Assembly: GCA_963925545.1 (NCBI GenBank)
Contig: CAWUSA010000017.1
Coordinates: 3,893 to 67,892, forward strand
Reading direction: 5' to 3'
DNA: 64,000 nt
From: TMED14 sp963925545
Lineage (GTDB): Bacteria > Bacteroidota > Bacteroidia > Flavobacteriales > Schleiferiaceae
Made by a program: the position numbers and the translations under genes. The first letter of the stretch is position 1. The number at the start of each line of letters is the position of its first letter. A model generated the notes under the pieces. The model saw only the letters and a list, made by a program, of their open reading frames with translations. It searched no databases and was not told the origin of the DNA. Shown piece by piece: positions 25,530-34,952 of this stretch.

Positions 25530-26366
25530 ATGCATCCATCCATTTTTCGACGGCAATGTCGACAAGCCCTGCTAGATGCAGGCATTGCGGCCACTGAAGC
25601 TGATGCTTTGTGGACCTGGCTGATTGCTGAACGTTTAGCAATGAGCAGAATCCAATGGGAGTTGTTGGATGATCTATCGGCTGACACCATGACTGGCCTG
25701 CAAAGGGATGTGGATCGCATGGTCAATCACGAACCATTGGCCCATGTCTTGGGTTATGTTGACTTCGATGGCCTGCAATTGCATGTGGGTCCTGAGGCAT
25801 TGATTCCACGCCCAGAAACTGTTTTTTTGGTTGATCAAGTCGTTGACAAGCTGCCTCAAGGGGGTCGCGTGTTAGATGTTGGCACGGGCACTGGCTGCAT
25901 TGCCTTGGCTGTGAAGTCCCGACGCTCTGACGCACAGGTGACAGGCTTGGACCTGTCTCCCGAAGCCTTGCAATGTGCTGAGCGCAATGGGTTATCGTTG
26001 TCATTGGATGTCCAATGGGTTCAGGGAGACCTCACTAAAGACCCGCCTAAGGGTCAGTGGGACATGATTGTCAGCAACCCGCCCTACATACCCATGCAGG
26101 AGCGTGACAATTTGGACGCGTCTGTTCGAGAATTTGAACCGGCCATGGCATTGCATTCACCGGCATCGGATGACATCTATTTTTTTCGACGACTGATTCA
26201 ATGGGCAGAGACTTTGCTAAGCCCTGGCGCTTGGCTGTTGATGGAGGGGCACCATGTCCTTTCAGCAACGGTGGTGAATTTGCTGATTGAACAAGGGTGG
26301 TCAGAGGTGCAGTTGTGCAAGGATGATTGTGGAAAACCTCGGATGATTCTAGCAAAACGTCCCTGA
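25530..26366 (+). CDS. prmC: Release factor glutamine N5-methyltransferase PrmC
   Basis: About 278 residues. SAM motif I VLDVGTGTGCIAL and the catalytic NPPY in IVSNPPYIP are present, as are LIPRPETVFLVD and DLSPEALQCAERN. It methylates the GGQ glutamine of release factors RF1 and RF2. The start at 25530 (MHPSIFRRQC) fits the family N-terminus and clears the divergent ribD start; earlier in-frame starts would overlap ribD. ligA follows 16 bp downstream. Confidence 0.93.
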   Translation: MHPSIFRRQCRQALLDAGIAATEADALWTWLIAERLAMSRIQWELLDDLSADTMTGLQRDVDRMVNHEPLAHVLGYVDFDGLQLHVGPEALIPRPETVFLVDQVVDKLPQGGRVLDVGTGTGCIALAVKSRRSDAQVTGLDLSPEALQCAERNGLSLSLDVQWVQGDLTKDPPKGQWDMIVSNPPYIPMQERDNLDASVREFEPAMALHSPASDDIYFFRRLIQWAETLLSPGAWLLMEGHHVLSATVVNLLIEQGWSEVQLCKDDCGKPRMILAKRP

Positions 26367-26382
26367 AGAGAGCTTATTTTTG

Positions 26383-28392
26383 ATGGACATGTCCATCGAA
26401 CGAATCCATCAGCTACGCAAGGCATTGCATGCGCACAATCGCCACTACTATGTGGACGATACGCCGACGATCAGTGATGGGGCATTTGACCGATTGCTCG
26501 ATGAATTGATTGCCCTGGAAACTGAATTTCCAGATTTATTTGACCCCAATAGTCCCACCCAACGCATTGGGGGAGGGTTGATTGATCAGTTTGAAACTGT
26601 GAGTCATCGCCGCCGCATGTTATCTCTCAGCAATACGTACAACAAGGAGGAGTTGGATGCTTTCATGGACCGAGCAGAGCGGGGGGACGACCTGTTGTGG
26701 GATTGTGAATTGAAATACGATGGCGTTGCCATTGCCCTGTGGTATGAAAACCGCGTGCTAACCCGTGCATTGACACGGGGCGATGGACAGCAAGGTGATG
26801 ATGTCATTGCCAATGTGCGAACCATCCGTTCGCTGCCATTGAAATTACCAGATGATGCGCCTGATGACTTGGAGGTGCGCGGCGAAATCTTTTTCACCAA
26901 TGACAACTTTTCTGCCTTGAATGATCGGCGAGAATCCCTTGACATGCCAACATTCGCTAACCCAAGGAATGCCGCATCAGGCAGCTTGAAGACCAAGAAT
27001 GCAACGGAGGTGTCCAAGCGCAAATTGTCTGCATTAATGTACCATGCCATCACCGCTGATAAGCCATTCACGAGCCATGCAACAGCTATGGACCAACTGC
27101 GCTCATGGGGCTTTCCTGTTCCGTCTTTGGACAAGCGATGGTCAGCGGTTCGCGTAGGGAGATCAGATGTGCATGCCTTCTTGTCAAATTGGGATGAAGC
27201 CAGACATCAACTGCCATTTGCCATTGATGGAGCCGTGATCAAAGTTGACTCGATGGCTCAGCAGGAAGCCCTAGGCTTCACTGCGAAATCGCCCCGATGG
27301 GCCATTGCCTACAAATTCAACAGCGAAGCTGCATTAACGGTCCTCAATGAGGTGTCTTTTCAGGTTGGAAGAACTGGGGCCATAACCCCCGTTGCACACC
27401 TTGAGCCCATCTGGCTTTCAGGTACGCTGGTTCAGCGTGCGTCTTTGCACAATGCAGACCAAATTGCCAAACTGGACTTGCATGTCGGTGACCATGTATG
27501 GGTTGAAAAGGGCGGCGAGATCATCCCGAAAATCACCAAAGTTGCTGCTGACAAACGGCCAGCAACAGCTCTTAAAGTACATTTCATTGAATTCTGCCCG
27601 GATTGTGATTCCAGGCTGATTAAAAATGCCAATGAGGTGCAGCATTATTGTAACAATGACCTCAATTGCCCCACCCAAGTCAAAAGCCGATTGACACATT
27701 TTGTCAGTAGAAAGGCCATGGATATTGATGGCCTAGGCTCTGAGACCATTGATCAATTGGTAAGCAAGGGCCTTGCTAGACGACCTTCTGACTTGTACAA
27801 TTTGACGGATCTACAATGGCGACAGTTAGGCCAGTTCAAAGAAAAAAGCATTGAGAACGTAACGAAAGGGCTTGCCTCGTCTTTGAAAATTCCTTTTGAG
27901 CGGGTTCTGTTCTCTTTGGGTATCAGGCATGTTGGAGCAACCGTTGCCGGCATGCTAGTGGAAGCCCTTGAGGACATGGATACCTTGCTTGCTGCAGATG
28001 AGCCCACTCTGACTGCCATTGATGGCGTCGGGCCAATGATTGCAACCTCCTTAGCCGCATGGCTTCAGGTTGACTCCAATGTGAATGAAGTTCGGCGATT
28101 GAGCGAGGCTGGGCTGTTGATGCATGGAGAGAGAAAATCGCAGCCGACATCCTTGGTCTTGGCACGCAAGGCCTTTGTCGTGTCAGGTGTTTTTACAGAT
28201 TTCACACGCGACGAACTCAAGGCCAGCATTGTCGCTCATGGTGGCCGAGTGGTAGGCTCCATATCTGGCAAGACAGATGTACTTTTGGCTGGTGAAGGCA
28301 TGGGGCCAAGTAAATTGGCAAAAGCCACCCAATTGCAAATCACCATCATCAATGAAGCAACCTACCAGATATGGATTGGCTCTACGGATTAA
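26383..28392 (+). CDS. ligA: NAD-dependent DNA ligase LigA
   Basis: About 669 residues. Domains in order: Ia (YYVDDTPTISDGAFDRLL), adenylation domain with the nucleotidyl Lys in CELKYDGVAIAL, OB fold, a Cys4 zinc finger (CPDC ... CNNDLNCP), helix-hairpin-helix repeats (GIRHVGATVAGMLVE, IDGVGPMIATSL) and a C-terminal BRCT domain (KAFVVSGVFTDFTRDELK). It seals nicks in replication and repair. The ATG at 26383 is preferred over the adjacent upstream TTG. It overlaps the next gene by 22 bp. Confidence 0.97.
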   Translation: MDMSIERIHQLRKALHAHNRHYYVDDTPTISDGAFDRLLDELIALETEFPDLFDPNSPTQRIGGGLIDQFETVSHRRRMLSLSNTYNKEELDAFMDRAERGDDLLWDCELKYDGVAIALWYENRVLTRALTRGDGQQGDDVIANVRTIRSLPLKLPDDAPDDLEVRGEIFFTNDNFSALNDRRESLDMPTFANPRNAASGSLKTKNATEVSKRKLSALMYHAITADKPFTSHATAMDQLRSWGFPVPSLDKRWSAVRVGRSDVHAFLSNWDEARHQLPFAIDGAVIKVDSMAQQEALGFTAKSPRWAIAYKFNSEAALTVLNEVSFQVGRTGAITPVAHLEPIWLSGTLVQRASLHNADQIAKLDLHVGDHVWVEKGGEIIPKITKVAADKRPATALKVHFIEFCPDCDSRLIKNANEVQHYCNNDLNCPTQVKSRLTHFVSRKAMDIDGLGSETIDQLVSKGLARRPSDLYNLTDLQWRQLGQFKEKSIENVTKGLASSLKIPFERVLFSLGIRHVGATVAGMLVEALEDMDTLLAADEPTLTAIDGVGPMIATSLAAWLQVDSNVNEVRRLSEAGLLMHGERKSQPTSLVLARKAFVVSGVFTDFTRDELKASIVAHGGRVVGSISGKTDVLLAGEGMGPSKLAKATQLQITIINEATYQIWIGSTD

Positions 28393-28922
28393 CTAAAGGC
28401 TACCGCAAACGACAATGGGCTAGGGCAAAACGTCAGCCTGTGATCAGGGCCCCTTGGAAGGGTTGGTCACAATGCCGCCGCATCGGTATTTTATTCGATG
28501 CCAGTGAGGATAGGATGGCCTTGGATGCCATGCGCGAGGTGGTAGATTACTTCAAGGCAAGACAGCGCCATGTTTTGCTCTGCGGTTGGACTGGCGGCCT
28601 GAGGCCTAAGCATGCTTTGTATGCAGGGAGGCAGCTGATTTTTATTGATGATTTCACCCCGTTGGGCAAGGTCAAGAGTGGTAACGCCTTGGAATTCATA
28701 CAAAGCGAGTTCGATGTCATCATCTCCCTGCAGCGCAACGACAAGCTTCCCCTGGATGATTTAGCACGCAGAGCTAGTACTGGATTGCGTGTGACCATTG
28801 GCGGCAAGGAAGACTTTTATGATCTCATCATGGCTGAGCCTAAGAATTTATTGGCTGAGCTCATCCCGCTTTTTGAAGAAACATCCACATGGCTTCATAG
28901 AATTCAACCCCACCAATCATGA
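28371..28922 (+). CDS. DUF6913 family protein
   Basis: 183 residues, soluble, with no signal peptide. Basic N-terminal helix (GYRKRQWARAKRQP), then RIGILFDASEDRMALDAM and GWTGGLRPKH, and a C-terminal FIQSEFDVIISLQ...LRVTIGGKEDFYDLIM. I associate this with DUF6913, a family between ligA and dapA in many flavobacteria, as here. It overlaps ligA by 22 bp and dapA by four, so it is tightly coupled to both. Function unknown; the family name is from recollection. Confidence 0.75.
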   Translation: MDWLYGLTKGYRKRQWARAKRQPVIRAPWKGWSQCRRIGILFDASEDRMALDAMREVVDYFKARQRHVLLCGWTGGLRPKHALYAGRQLIFIDDFTPLGKVKSGNALEFIQSEFDVIISLQRNDKLPLDDLARRASTGLRVTIGGKEDFYDLIMAEPKNLLAELIPLFEETSTWLHRIQPHQS

Positions 28923-29797
28923 CTTCACCCACAGGAACAGGCGTAGCCCTGGTTACACCATTCAACGCTAAAGGGCAACTTGATCTTGATGGATTGACGG
29001 CACTGGTTCACCATTGCATTGCTGGTGGGGTAGACTTTTTGGTGGCCATGGGTACCACCGCGGAATCAGCAACCCTATCTAAAGAAGAGAAACAGGATGC
29101 CATTCATTGCATCTTGTCAGCCAATCAAGGTCAATTGCCGGTGGTTTTAGGTGTTGGCGGCAATAACACAGCGACAGTTGTTGAAGACTTTGCTTCGATC
29201 CCTGACGGGATTGATGCCATTCTCAGCGTGAGTCCATTTTACAACAAACCTACTCAAGAGGGTATTTACCAGCACTTTCTAACCATTGCTGCTGCCACAG
29301 ACCTTCCAGTGATTCTTTACAATGTGCCCGGTCGTACGGCATCCAATGTGACAGCTGAAACTACCTTGAGGCTGGCTCACGATGTGGAAAACATCGTAGC
29401 TGTCAAAGAAGCAAGTGGCGACATGGGGCAGGTAATGGCCATCATCAAGGATGCGCCGGAAGACTTTGCTGTCTTGTCAGGAGATGACAACCTCACCTTA
29501 GCCATGTTGTCCATGGGAGGGCATGGGGTCATTTCAGTCAGTGGTCAGGGATTCCCAAAACCTTTTTCAAACATGGTCTCACTAGCCCTTGATGGGCATG
29601 TGGTTCAAGCAAGATCACCCCATTATGCCTTGTTGGATATCACCAACATGCTATTTGAAGAGGGCAACCCCGCTGGCATAAAAATGGTGCTGCAAGAGCT
29701 TGGCGTCTGTGAATCTTATGTTCGTCAACCGTTATGGGCCATTTCTGAGGATTTAACGTCCCGGATTTGCTCTGCCACCAAGGCCTTGATGGATTGA
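28919..29797 (+). CDS. dapA: 4-hydroxy-tetrahydrodipicolinate synthase
   Basis: 292 residues, a TIM-barrel aldolase of the expected length. GTGVALVTPFN opening, GTTAESATLS, the tyrosine-containing YNVPGRTASN and the Schiff-base lysine in VAVKEASGDM are all seen. It condenses pyruvate with aspartate semialdehyde, the first committed step of the diaminopimelate/lysine pathway. It is coupled to the DUF6913 gene by an ATGA overlap. Confidence 0.95.
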   Translation: MTSPTGTGVALVTPFNAKGQLDLDGLTALVHHCIAGGVDFLVAMGTTAESATLSKEEKQDAIHCILSANQGQLPVVLGVGGNNTATVVEDFASIPDGIDAILSVSPFYNKPTQEGIYQHFLTIAAATDLPVILYNVPGRTASNVTAETTLRLAHDVENIVAVKEASGDMGQVMAIIKDAPEDFAVLSGDDNLTLAMLSMGGHGVISVSGQGFPKPFSNMVSLALDGHVVQARSPHYALLDITNMLFEEGNPAGIKMVLQELGVCESYVRQPLWAISEDLTSRICSATKALMD

Positions 29798-29869
29798 ATG
29801 ATACTTTTTATTGAAAGATGCTCGCTTTGGCATGCTTTCTGAACCGATGAATCCATAATTTCGCGCCCT

Positions 29870-30673
29870 ATGCGTCCAACCATCTCTTCTTTCTTCTCCC
29901 TGCTCATCATTGCCATGACCCTGTCATCATGTGGCGAATTCCAGGACATTCTTAAAAGCACGGATACCGAGCTGAAATTCACCAAGGCAAAAGCTTACTA
30001 CGAGGCAGAGGAGTACAACAAAGCCTATGAGCTGTTTGATGATTTGATGACGGCCTTTCGCGGCACAGCAAAAGCTCAAGAGGTTTACGCCTACTTCGCA
30101 AAAACGCTTTATGAGCAAAAGGACTACATCCTTGCTGGCTACCATTTCAAGCGTTTCTCTCAAACATTTCCTAGCCATGACTTTGCAGAGGAAGCTGCCT
30201 ACATGGCTGCGTATTGCTACTACTTGGAGGCGCCGTCAAGCAGCTTGGACCCGGCCTACATATACAAGGCCATGGATGAATTGCAGCTTTTCATCAACAC
30301 ACACCCAGGATCCACCCACCTGATATCCAGCAATACGCTGATTGATGAGTTGCGTTTGCGTTTGGAGGAAAAGGCCTACAATATTGCTTACGGCTACTAC
30401 CACCGCAGCCAGTTTTCAAGTGCTGTAACTTCATTCAATGCCATGTTAGCTGACTTTCCAGACAGCAAACACCGTGAAAATGCCATGCGGATAAAAGCCA
30501 TGGCTGCCTTTGAATTAGCCAAGAAAAGCATTGAATCAAAGCAAGCACAGCGCTACAAAGAAGCTGAAACAGCCATCCTTGAATTCATCGATGCCTACAC
30601 TGAATCAAGCGAAATCGAGGCAATGAAGCTTTTAAATGAAGAAGTAGGGGCTTATTTGGAAAAATCGGCTTAA
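29870..30673 (+). CDS. bamD: Outer membrane assembly lipoprotein BamD
   Basis: 267 residues. Lipoprotein signal MRPTISSFFSLLIIAMTLSSC, followed by TPR repeats with BamD-like motifs: AKAYYEAEEYNKAYELFDDL, AYFAKTLYEQKDYILAGYHF, SQFSSAVTSFNAMLADFPDSKH. BamD is the essential lipoprotein of the BAM complex that inserts outer-membrane beta-barrels. A TAnnTTTG-like motif with one mismatch ends seven bases before the ATG (29856-29863), so the transcript may have almost no leader. Confidence 0.92.
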   Translation: MRPTISSFFSLLIIAMTLSSCGEFQDILKSTDTELKFTKAKAYYEAEEYNKAYELFDDLMTAFRGTAKAQEVYAYFAKTLYEQKDYILAGYHFKRFSQTFPSHDFAEEAAYMAAYCYYLEAPSSSLDPAYIYKAMDELQLFINTHPGSTHLISSNTLIDELRLRLEEKAYNIAYGYYHRSQFSSAVTSFNAMLADFPDSKHRENAMRIKAMAAFELAKKSIESKQAQRYKEAETAILEFIDAYTESSEIEAMKLLNEEVGAYLEKSA

Positions 30674-30678
30674 ATTTG
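30671..30678 (+). promoter_or_regulatory. TAnnTTTG -7 motif for rpoZ
   Basis: TAAATTTG matches the Bacteroidota -7 consensus exactly and overlaps the bamD stop codon. The rpoZ ATG lies 19 bases downstream. It would give rpoZ-coaBC a promoter of its own in addition to bamD readthrough. Confidence 0.5.
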
Positions 30679-30696
30679 CAGCCCAATAATCTGACT

Positions 30697-31035
30697 ATGG
30701 ACAAGGAACTTTTGAACGCTGCGAAGACAACCCAAACATTGGATTTCAATGAATTGGACAAGACCACAGAGAATGTCTATGAGTCTTTGGTCATGATTTC
30801 TCGCCGTGCTGAGCAAATCAACGAAACAATTCGTGCTGAGATCAAGCATAAAATGGAAGAATTCGAAGACACCACGGAGTCTCTTGAAGAGGTCTTTGAG
30901 AACCGCGAGCAGATTGAGATGTCTAAGCGTTTTGAATCCATGCCTAAGCCTGGTGCCATGGCTACCAAGGAATGGTTGGAGGGCAAGGTATACTACCGCT
31001 ACCCTGAGGTTGATGTCGATTCCCAAGATGCATGA
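30697..31035 (+). CDS. rpoZ: RNA polymerase omega-like subunit
   Basis: About 112 residues. ENVYESLVMISRRAEQIN and LEEVFENREQIEMSKRFE with a final WLEGKVYYRYPE are the hallmarks of the Bacteroidota omega/Rpb6-like family. Omega helps fold and assemble the beta-prime subunit. The ATG at 30697 is chosen over an upstream TTG at 30676 that lies inside the promoter motif. It overlaps coaBC by four bases. Confidence 0.88.
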   Translation: MDKELLNAAKTTQTLDFNELDKTTENVYESLVMISRRAEQINETIRAEIKHKMEEFEDTTESLEEVFENREQIEMSKRFESMPKPGAMATKEWLEGKVYYRYPEVDVDSQDA

Positions 31036-32246
31036 GTACCCTCAAGGGTAAGCATATCCTGGTTGGCATTTCCGGAGGGATAGCAGCATACAAAATACCA
31101 TCATTTATTCGAGAGCTTCGCCGTGAAGGGGCAGAGGTCCGCTGTGTCTTAACCCATGCTGCGAAGGCTTTTGTGTCCCCATTGACATTGGCGACCTTAT
31201 CAGGCCAGCCTGCTCAGATGGATTTCGTAAATGAAGCTGTTGGTTCCATTGAGTGGAACAACCATGTAGCTCATGCAGAATGGGCTGATGCCATTGTGGT
31301 GGCTCCTGCGACCAGCAATAGCATTGCAAAAATTTGCCACGGCCTCTGTGACAATCTGTTAGCTGCTGTTTTGCTTTCTGCTAAATGCCCCATATTCTGG
31401 GCCCCAGCAATGGACTTAGACATGTTCATCCATCCAGCAAATCAAAAAAACCTATCCATTTTGACCGCTTGGGGACACCATGTTTGGCCATCGCCATCAG
31501 GTGAGTTAGCCTCAGGCCTGACTGGACCGGGTCGCATGGCAGAGCCGGTGTGGATGTTACAGGCATTGAAGATGGGTCTTAGCAACAATACATGGGAAGG
31601 CAAGACCCTTTTGATGACGTCAGGACCAACGGTTGAGGCTATTGACCCCGTGCGATTCATCAGCAATGGTAGCTCAGGCCGCATGGGCGCTTCCTTAGCG
31701 TTAGCTGCTGCCAATCGCGGTGCGCGTGTTGAATTGGTATCTGGTCCCGCAGCCGTGATGCCCCCTTCACACCCTGGTATCCATGTTCATGCTGTTGTCT
31801 CAGCGGATGACATGCTGACAAAATGCAATCAATTACAGGCAGATGCTGATGTCGTGGTATGCGCTGCAGCAGTGAGTGATTACCGTCCTGCAAAGCTGGA
31901 AAATGAAAAATTACCAAAAGGCTCCAGCCTTCGCGTTGACATGTTAGCAAACCCTGACATTCTTCAGCACATGGGAACGGTTCGAAAGGCAAAACACCCC
32001 CATCAAATAGTGGTTGGTTTTGCTTTGGAAACCCATGACGCAGAGGCTAAGGCCAAGGCCAAGCGCCTGCGAAAGCAAGCAGATTTGATGGTTTTGAATC
32101 ACGCAGGCGTTCCCGGTGAAGGCATGCACGCGAAAAGCAACCGCATTACGTTATTGGATGACCATGGCCAACAATCCAGGCCCCAAGAGTCTAAAGCAGA
32201 TGCTGCTGAGGCTATTTTGGATTGGGTAGAAAATCATTGGGCCTAA
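31032..32246 (+). CDS. coaBC: Bifunctional phosphopantothenoylcysteine decarboxylase/synthetase
   Basis: 404 residues. The N-terminal flavoprotein domain has LVGISGGIAAYK, the catalytic-His segment VAHAEWADAIVVAPATSNS and FWAPAMDLDMF; the C-terminal synthetase domain has TSGPTVEAIDPVRFISNGSS and CAAAVSDYRP. It makes 4'-phosphopantetheine precursor for coenzyme A. Coupled to rpoZ by an ATGA overlap and followed 20 bp later by the PorD-like gene. Confidence 0.96.
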   Translation: MSTLKGKHILVGISGGIAAYKIPSFIRELRREGAEVRCVLTHAAKAFVSPLTLATLSGQPAQMDFVNEAVGSIEWNNHVAHAEWADAIVVAPATSNSIAKICHGLCDNLLAAVLLSAKCPIFWAPAMDLDMFIHPANQKNLSILTAWGHHVWPSPSGELASGLTGPGRMAEPVWMLQALKMGLSNNTWEGKTLLMTSGPTVEAIDPVRFISNGSSGRMGASLALAAANRGARVELVSGPAAVMPPSHPGIHVHAVVSADDMLTKCNQLQADADVVVCAAAVSDYRPAKLENEKLPKGSSLRVDMLANPDILQHMGTVRKAKHPHQIVVGFALETHDAEAKAKAKRLRKQADLMVLNHAGVPGEGMHAKSNRITLLDDHGQQSRPQESKADAAEAILDWVENHWA

Positions 32247-32266
32247 AACCCCTATCAACCATTGCA

Positions 32267-33187
32267 ATGATCAAGGCAGGCTTCAAGTATTTCGTTCTCA
32301 CAGGGCTGATGCTATGCGTGTCGCCAGCAGTGATTGCACAGGAGTTCTTCATGGATGTCCGCGTTCAAGCACCAAAGGTTCAATCCTCTGATAAAGCCGT
32401 CTTCACGACCATGCAAAACGCTTTGAGGGATTTTGTTAATGGCCGTTCTTGGACAGAAACCCGTTTTGAAGTGGCTGAACGCATCCGGGGCTCCTTGGTC
32501 TTCACCATCGATGAGTACCAGCCATCGACAGGGCTGATGCGAGGCAACTTACAGGTCCAATTCACGCGTCCTGTTTACATGTCTGATTATCAATCACCAA
32601 CCATGATGTTTTTGGATGGGAGTGTAGACATCACCTACCGAGAAAATCAATCCATGGAATTCAACCCGGGGCGATTTGATGACAACCTGACGAGCATCAT
32701 TGGTTTTTATTGCTACCTGGCCTTAGGTTTGGACGCAGCGAGTTTTTCAACTGAAAGCAGCTACCACCTGAAGCAGGCACAGATCATTGTCGCCAATGCG
32801 CAATCTGCCAATGGAAGCAGTGGATGGAGCCAGACTGGAAGTAACCGTAATCGCTATTGGTTGATTGAAGAATTGTTGAGCCCCGCAAACACAGATTTTC
32901 TTACCAGTTGGTACAGTTACCATCGCATGGGCATGGATCGCATGCATAGCCCTGTGCAGCAGCGGGCAGCAAAGGAAGCCATGTCCTCAGCATTGATGGG
33001 TTTGCAAGGCATCTATGAACGCAACCCCAATTCCAGCTTGTTGCGCTGGTACTTTGATGCAAAGAGCCAGGAGATCATCCAAGTCTTTGGGGATGGGCCA
33101 ACCATGAATCAATCGGACTTGATTGAGGCTTTGAGTCAAATGGACCCTAGCAATCGTTCTAGCTATTTATCGATGTCTCAGCGCTGA
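32267..33187 (+). CDS. PorD-like type IX secretion family protein (DUF4835)
   Basis: About 306 residues with signal peptide (MIKAGFKYFVLTGLMLCVSP ending VIAQ). The mature part has EFNPGRFDDNLTSIIGFY, LDAASFSTESSYHLKQAQ and NRYWLIEELLSP, which I recognise as the DUF4835 family, annotated PorD in type IX secretion. The location between coaBC and recN is common in Bacteroidota. The exact role is unclear. The start at 32267 opens the signal peptide. Confidence 0.85.
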   Translation: MIKAGFKYFVLTGLMLCVSPAVIAQEFFMDVRVQAPKVQSSDKAVFTTMQNALRDFVNGRSWTETRFEVAERIRGSLVFTIDEYQPSTGLMRGNLQVQFTRPVYMSDYQSPTMMFLDGSVDITYRENQSMEFNPGRFDDNLTSIIGFYCYLALGLDAASFSTESSYHLKQAQIIVANAQSANGSSGWSQTGSNRNRYWLIEELLSPANTDFLTSWYSYHRMGMDRMHSPVQQRAAKEAMSSALMGLQGIYERNPNSSLLRWYFDAKSQEIIQVFGDGPTMNQSDLIEALSQMDPSNRSSYLSMSQR

Positions 33188-33211
33188 TCTTTGGTGTAAA
33201 TTCACCTCACC

Positions 33212-34867
33212 ATGTGGTCAGCACTACGCATTCAACATTTTGCACTCATCAGCCAGCTCAATCTAACAATTGAACCGGGATTCACCGTACTTACGGGCGA
33301 AACGGGTGCAGGTAAGTCCATTCTACTGGGTGCATTGCAACTGGCACTTGGTGGACGATCAGACAGCAGTAAGTGGGTCGTTCAAGGTAAAAAATGCGTT
33401 GTGGAAGCTGATTTTAATTTAGCAAAATCCTCATGGGAGAGCTGGTTTGCTCAGGAAGATTTGGATTTTGAGCCTGTCACGACACTGAGACGAGAAATCT
33501 CAGCAACAGGGAAATCGCGAGCATTCATCAATGACACCCCAGTGAGACTGACTGTCATCAGAGACCTGAGTGAAAGTTTGATTGACATCCACAGTCAGGT
33601 GGACTCAGCCAAGTTGACCCGTTCAGGTTTTGTTGCAGGGTATTTAGATCGCATGACTGACTCACATCAATCAATCACAACTTACCAGAATGCTTGGTCG
33701 ACATGGCAAGGAGCAAAGGCTGATTGGGCAAGACTTGAAGTTGAGTTGCAGGGCGTCATGGATGAGGAATACCTTCTTTTTTTGCATGAAGAACTACAGG
33801 CTGCTCAATTGGAGCCTGATGAAGAGAAGCAGTGGCAAGATGAATTGCAAACATTGAGCCATGCAGAGGACTTGATGTCTGATTGTGAGGAAGCGAGGGC
33901 GTTGATTGAATCACCTGAACAAGGCTTACAGGACATGATGGGCCGCCTCCAAAACCTTGTAACGCGGATGGCAGGCATGTCTTCGCAGTTTCATGACATG
34001 ACGGTATCAGGCCAGGAGGCCTTGATAGCATTGGATGACATGCTTCGAAGCATGGATGACCTTTTCCCACACTTGCAGTCGGATCCAGGGAGATTGTCTT
34101 GGCTAGAGGGTCGATTGAGCATGCTTGATGCTTTGCAGCGGAAGCATCAAGTGGCTGACGTGAAGTCCTTGCTGGAAAAACAGGCTGCCCTAGGTTCTCA
34201 ATTGGATGGCTTGCATGCGGCTGGCGATCGAAGAGCTTCATTGAGTCAAGCTTTGGTTGATAGCAAGTCAGCAGTGATGGCTGCAGCTAACCAGCTGCAC
34301 ATCGACCGCATGAATCACGTCGATGTTGTCACCTCGGCTGTGGAAAAGACCTTGAAAGCCTTGAATATGCCTGATGCATCCTTAGCCATTGACTGTCAGG
34401 AGTTGCCACAACCCTCCAAAGATGGACTATGGCAGTACCATTTCATGTTTTCTGCTAACAAAGGATCCAAGCCTATGCCTATTGCAAAGGTTGCAAGTGG
34501 TGGCGAGCAGAGCCGACTGATGCTTGCTCTGAAAAAACTTTTCGTGGCAAAGAAAGGTTTGCAAACGATGTTGTTTGATGAGATTGATTCAGGGATATCA
34601 GGCCAAACTGCATCTAAAGTAGCTGGTATTTTTCAAGACATGGGCATGCAAGGCCAGATTCTTGCGATAACCCATTTGCCACAAGTTGCTGCTGCAGGTC
34701 AACACCATTGGTTGGTTGACAAGCAAGGACATGGTGGTCAAACAGAAACTTCATTGCGGATTCTTGACAAGAAGGATAGGCAGCTAGAGGTAGCCCGGAT
34801 GTTAGCAGGCGATGCCATTACAGAGACTGCTTTGGCACAGGCCAGTAATTTGTTGGGGACTTCTTGA
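33212..34867 (+). CDS. recN: DNA repair protein RecN
   Basis: 551 residues, SMC-like ATPase. The N-terminal Walker A is TGETGAGKSILLGAL; long central coiled-coil-forming sequence; C-terminal signature VASGGEQSRLMLALKK and Walker B LFDEIDSGISG, followed by ITHLPQVAAAGQHHW. RecN acts at double-strand breaks, tethering ends. It lies 24 bp after the PorD-like gene. Confidence 0.95.
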   Translation: MWSALRIQHFALISQLNLTIEPGFTVLTGETGAGKSILLGALQLALGGRSDSSKWVVQGKKCVVEADFNLAKSSWESWFAQEDLDFEPVTTLRREISATGKSRAFINDTPVRLTVIRDLSESLIDIHSQVDSAKLTRSGFVAGYLDRMTDSHQSITTYQNAWSTWQGAKADWARLEVELQGVMDEEYLLFLHEELQAAQLEPDEEKQWQDELQTLSHAEDLMSDCEEARALIESPEQGLQDMMGRLQNLVTRMAGMSSQFHDMTVSGQEALIALDDMLRSMDDLFPHLQSDPGRLSWLEGRLSMLDALQRKHQVADVKSLLEKQAALGSQLDGLHAAGDRRASLSQALVDSKSAVMAAANQLHIDRMNHVDVVTSAVEKTLKALNMPDASLAIDCQELPQPSKDGLWQYHFMFSANKGSKPMPIAKVASGGEQSRLMLALKKLFVAKKGLQTMLFDEIDSGISGQTASKVAGIFQDMGMQGQILAITHLPQVAAAGQHHWLVDKQGHGGQTETSLRILDKKDRQLEVARMLAGDAITETALAQASNLLGTS

Positions 34868-34952
34868 GACTTTCTACATCTAACCATGAAAAAAGCATCG
34901 CATCTGACTTGCTATGTGCGATATTTGTTCTAATCACCACATTAACCTCGAC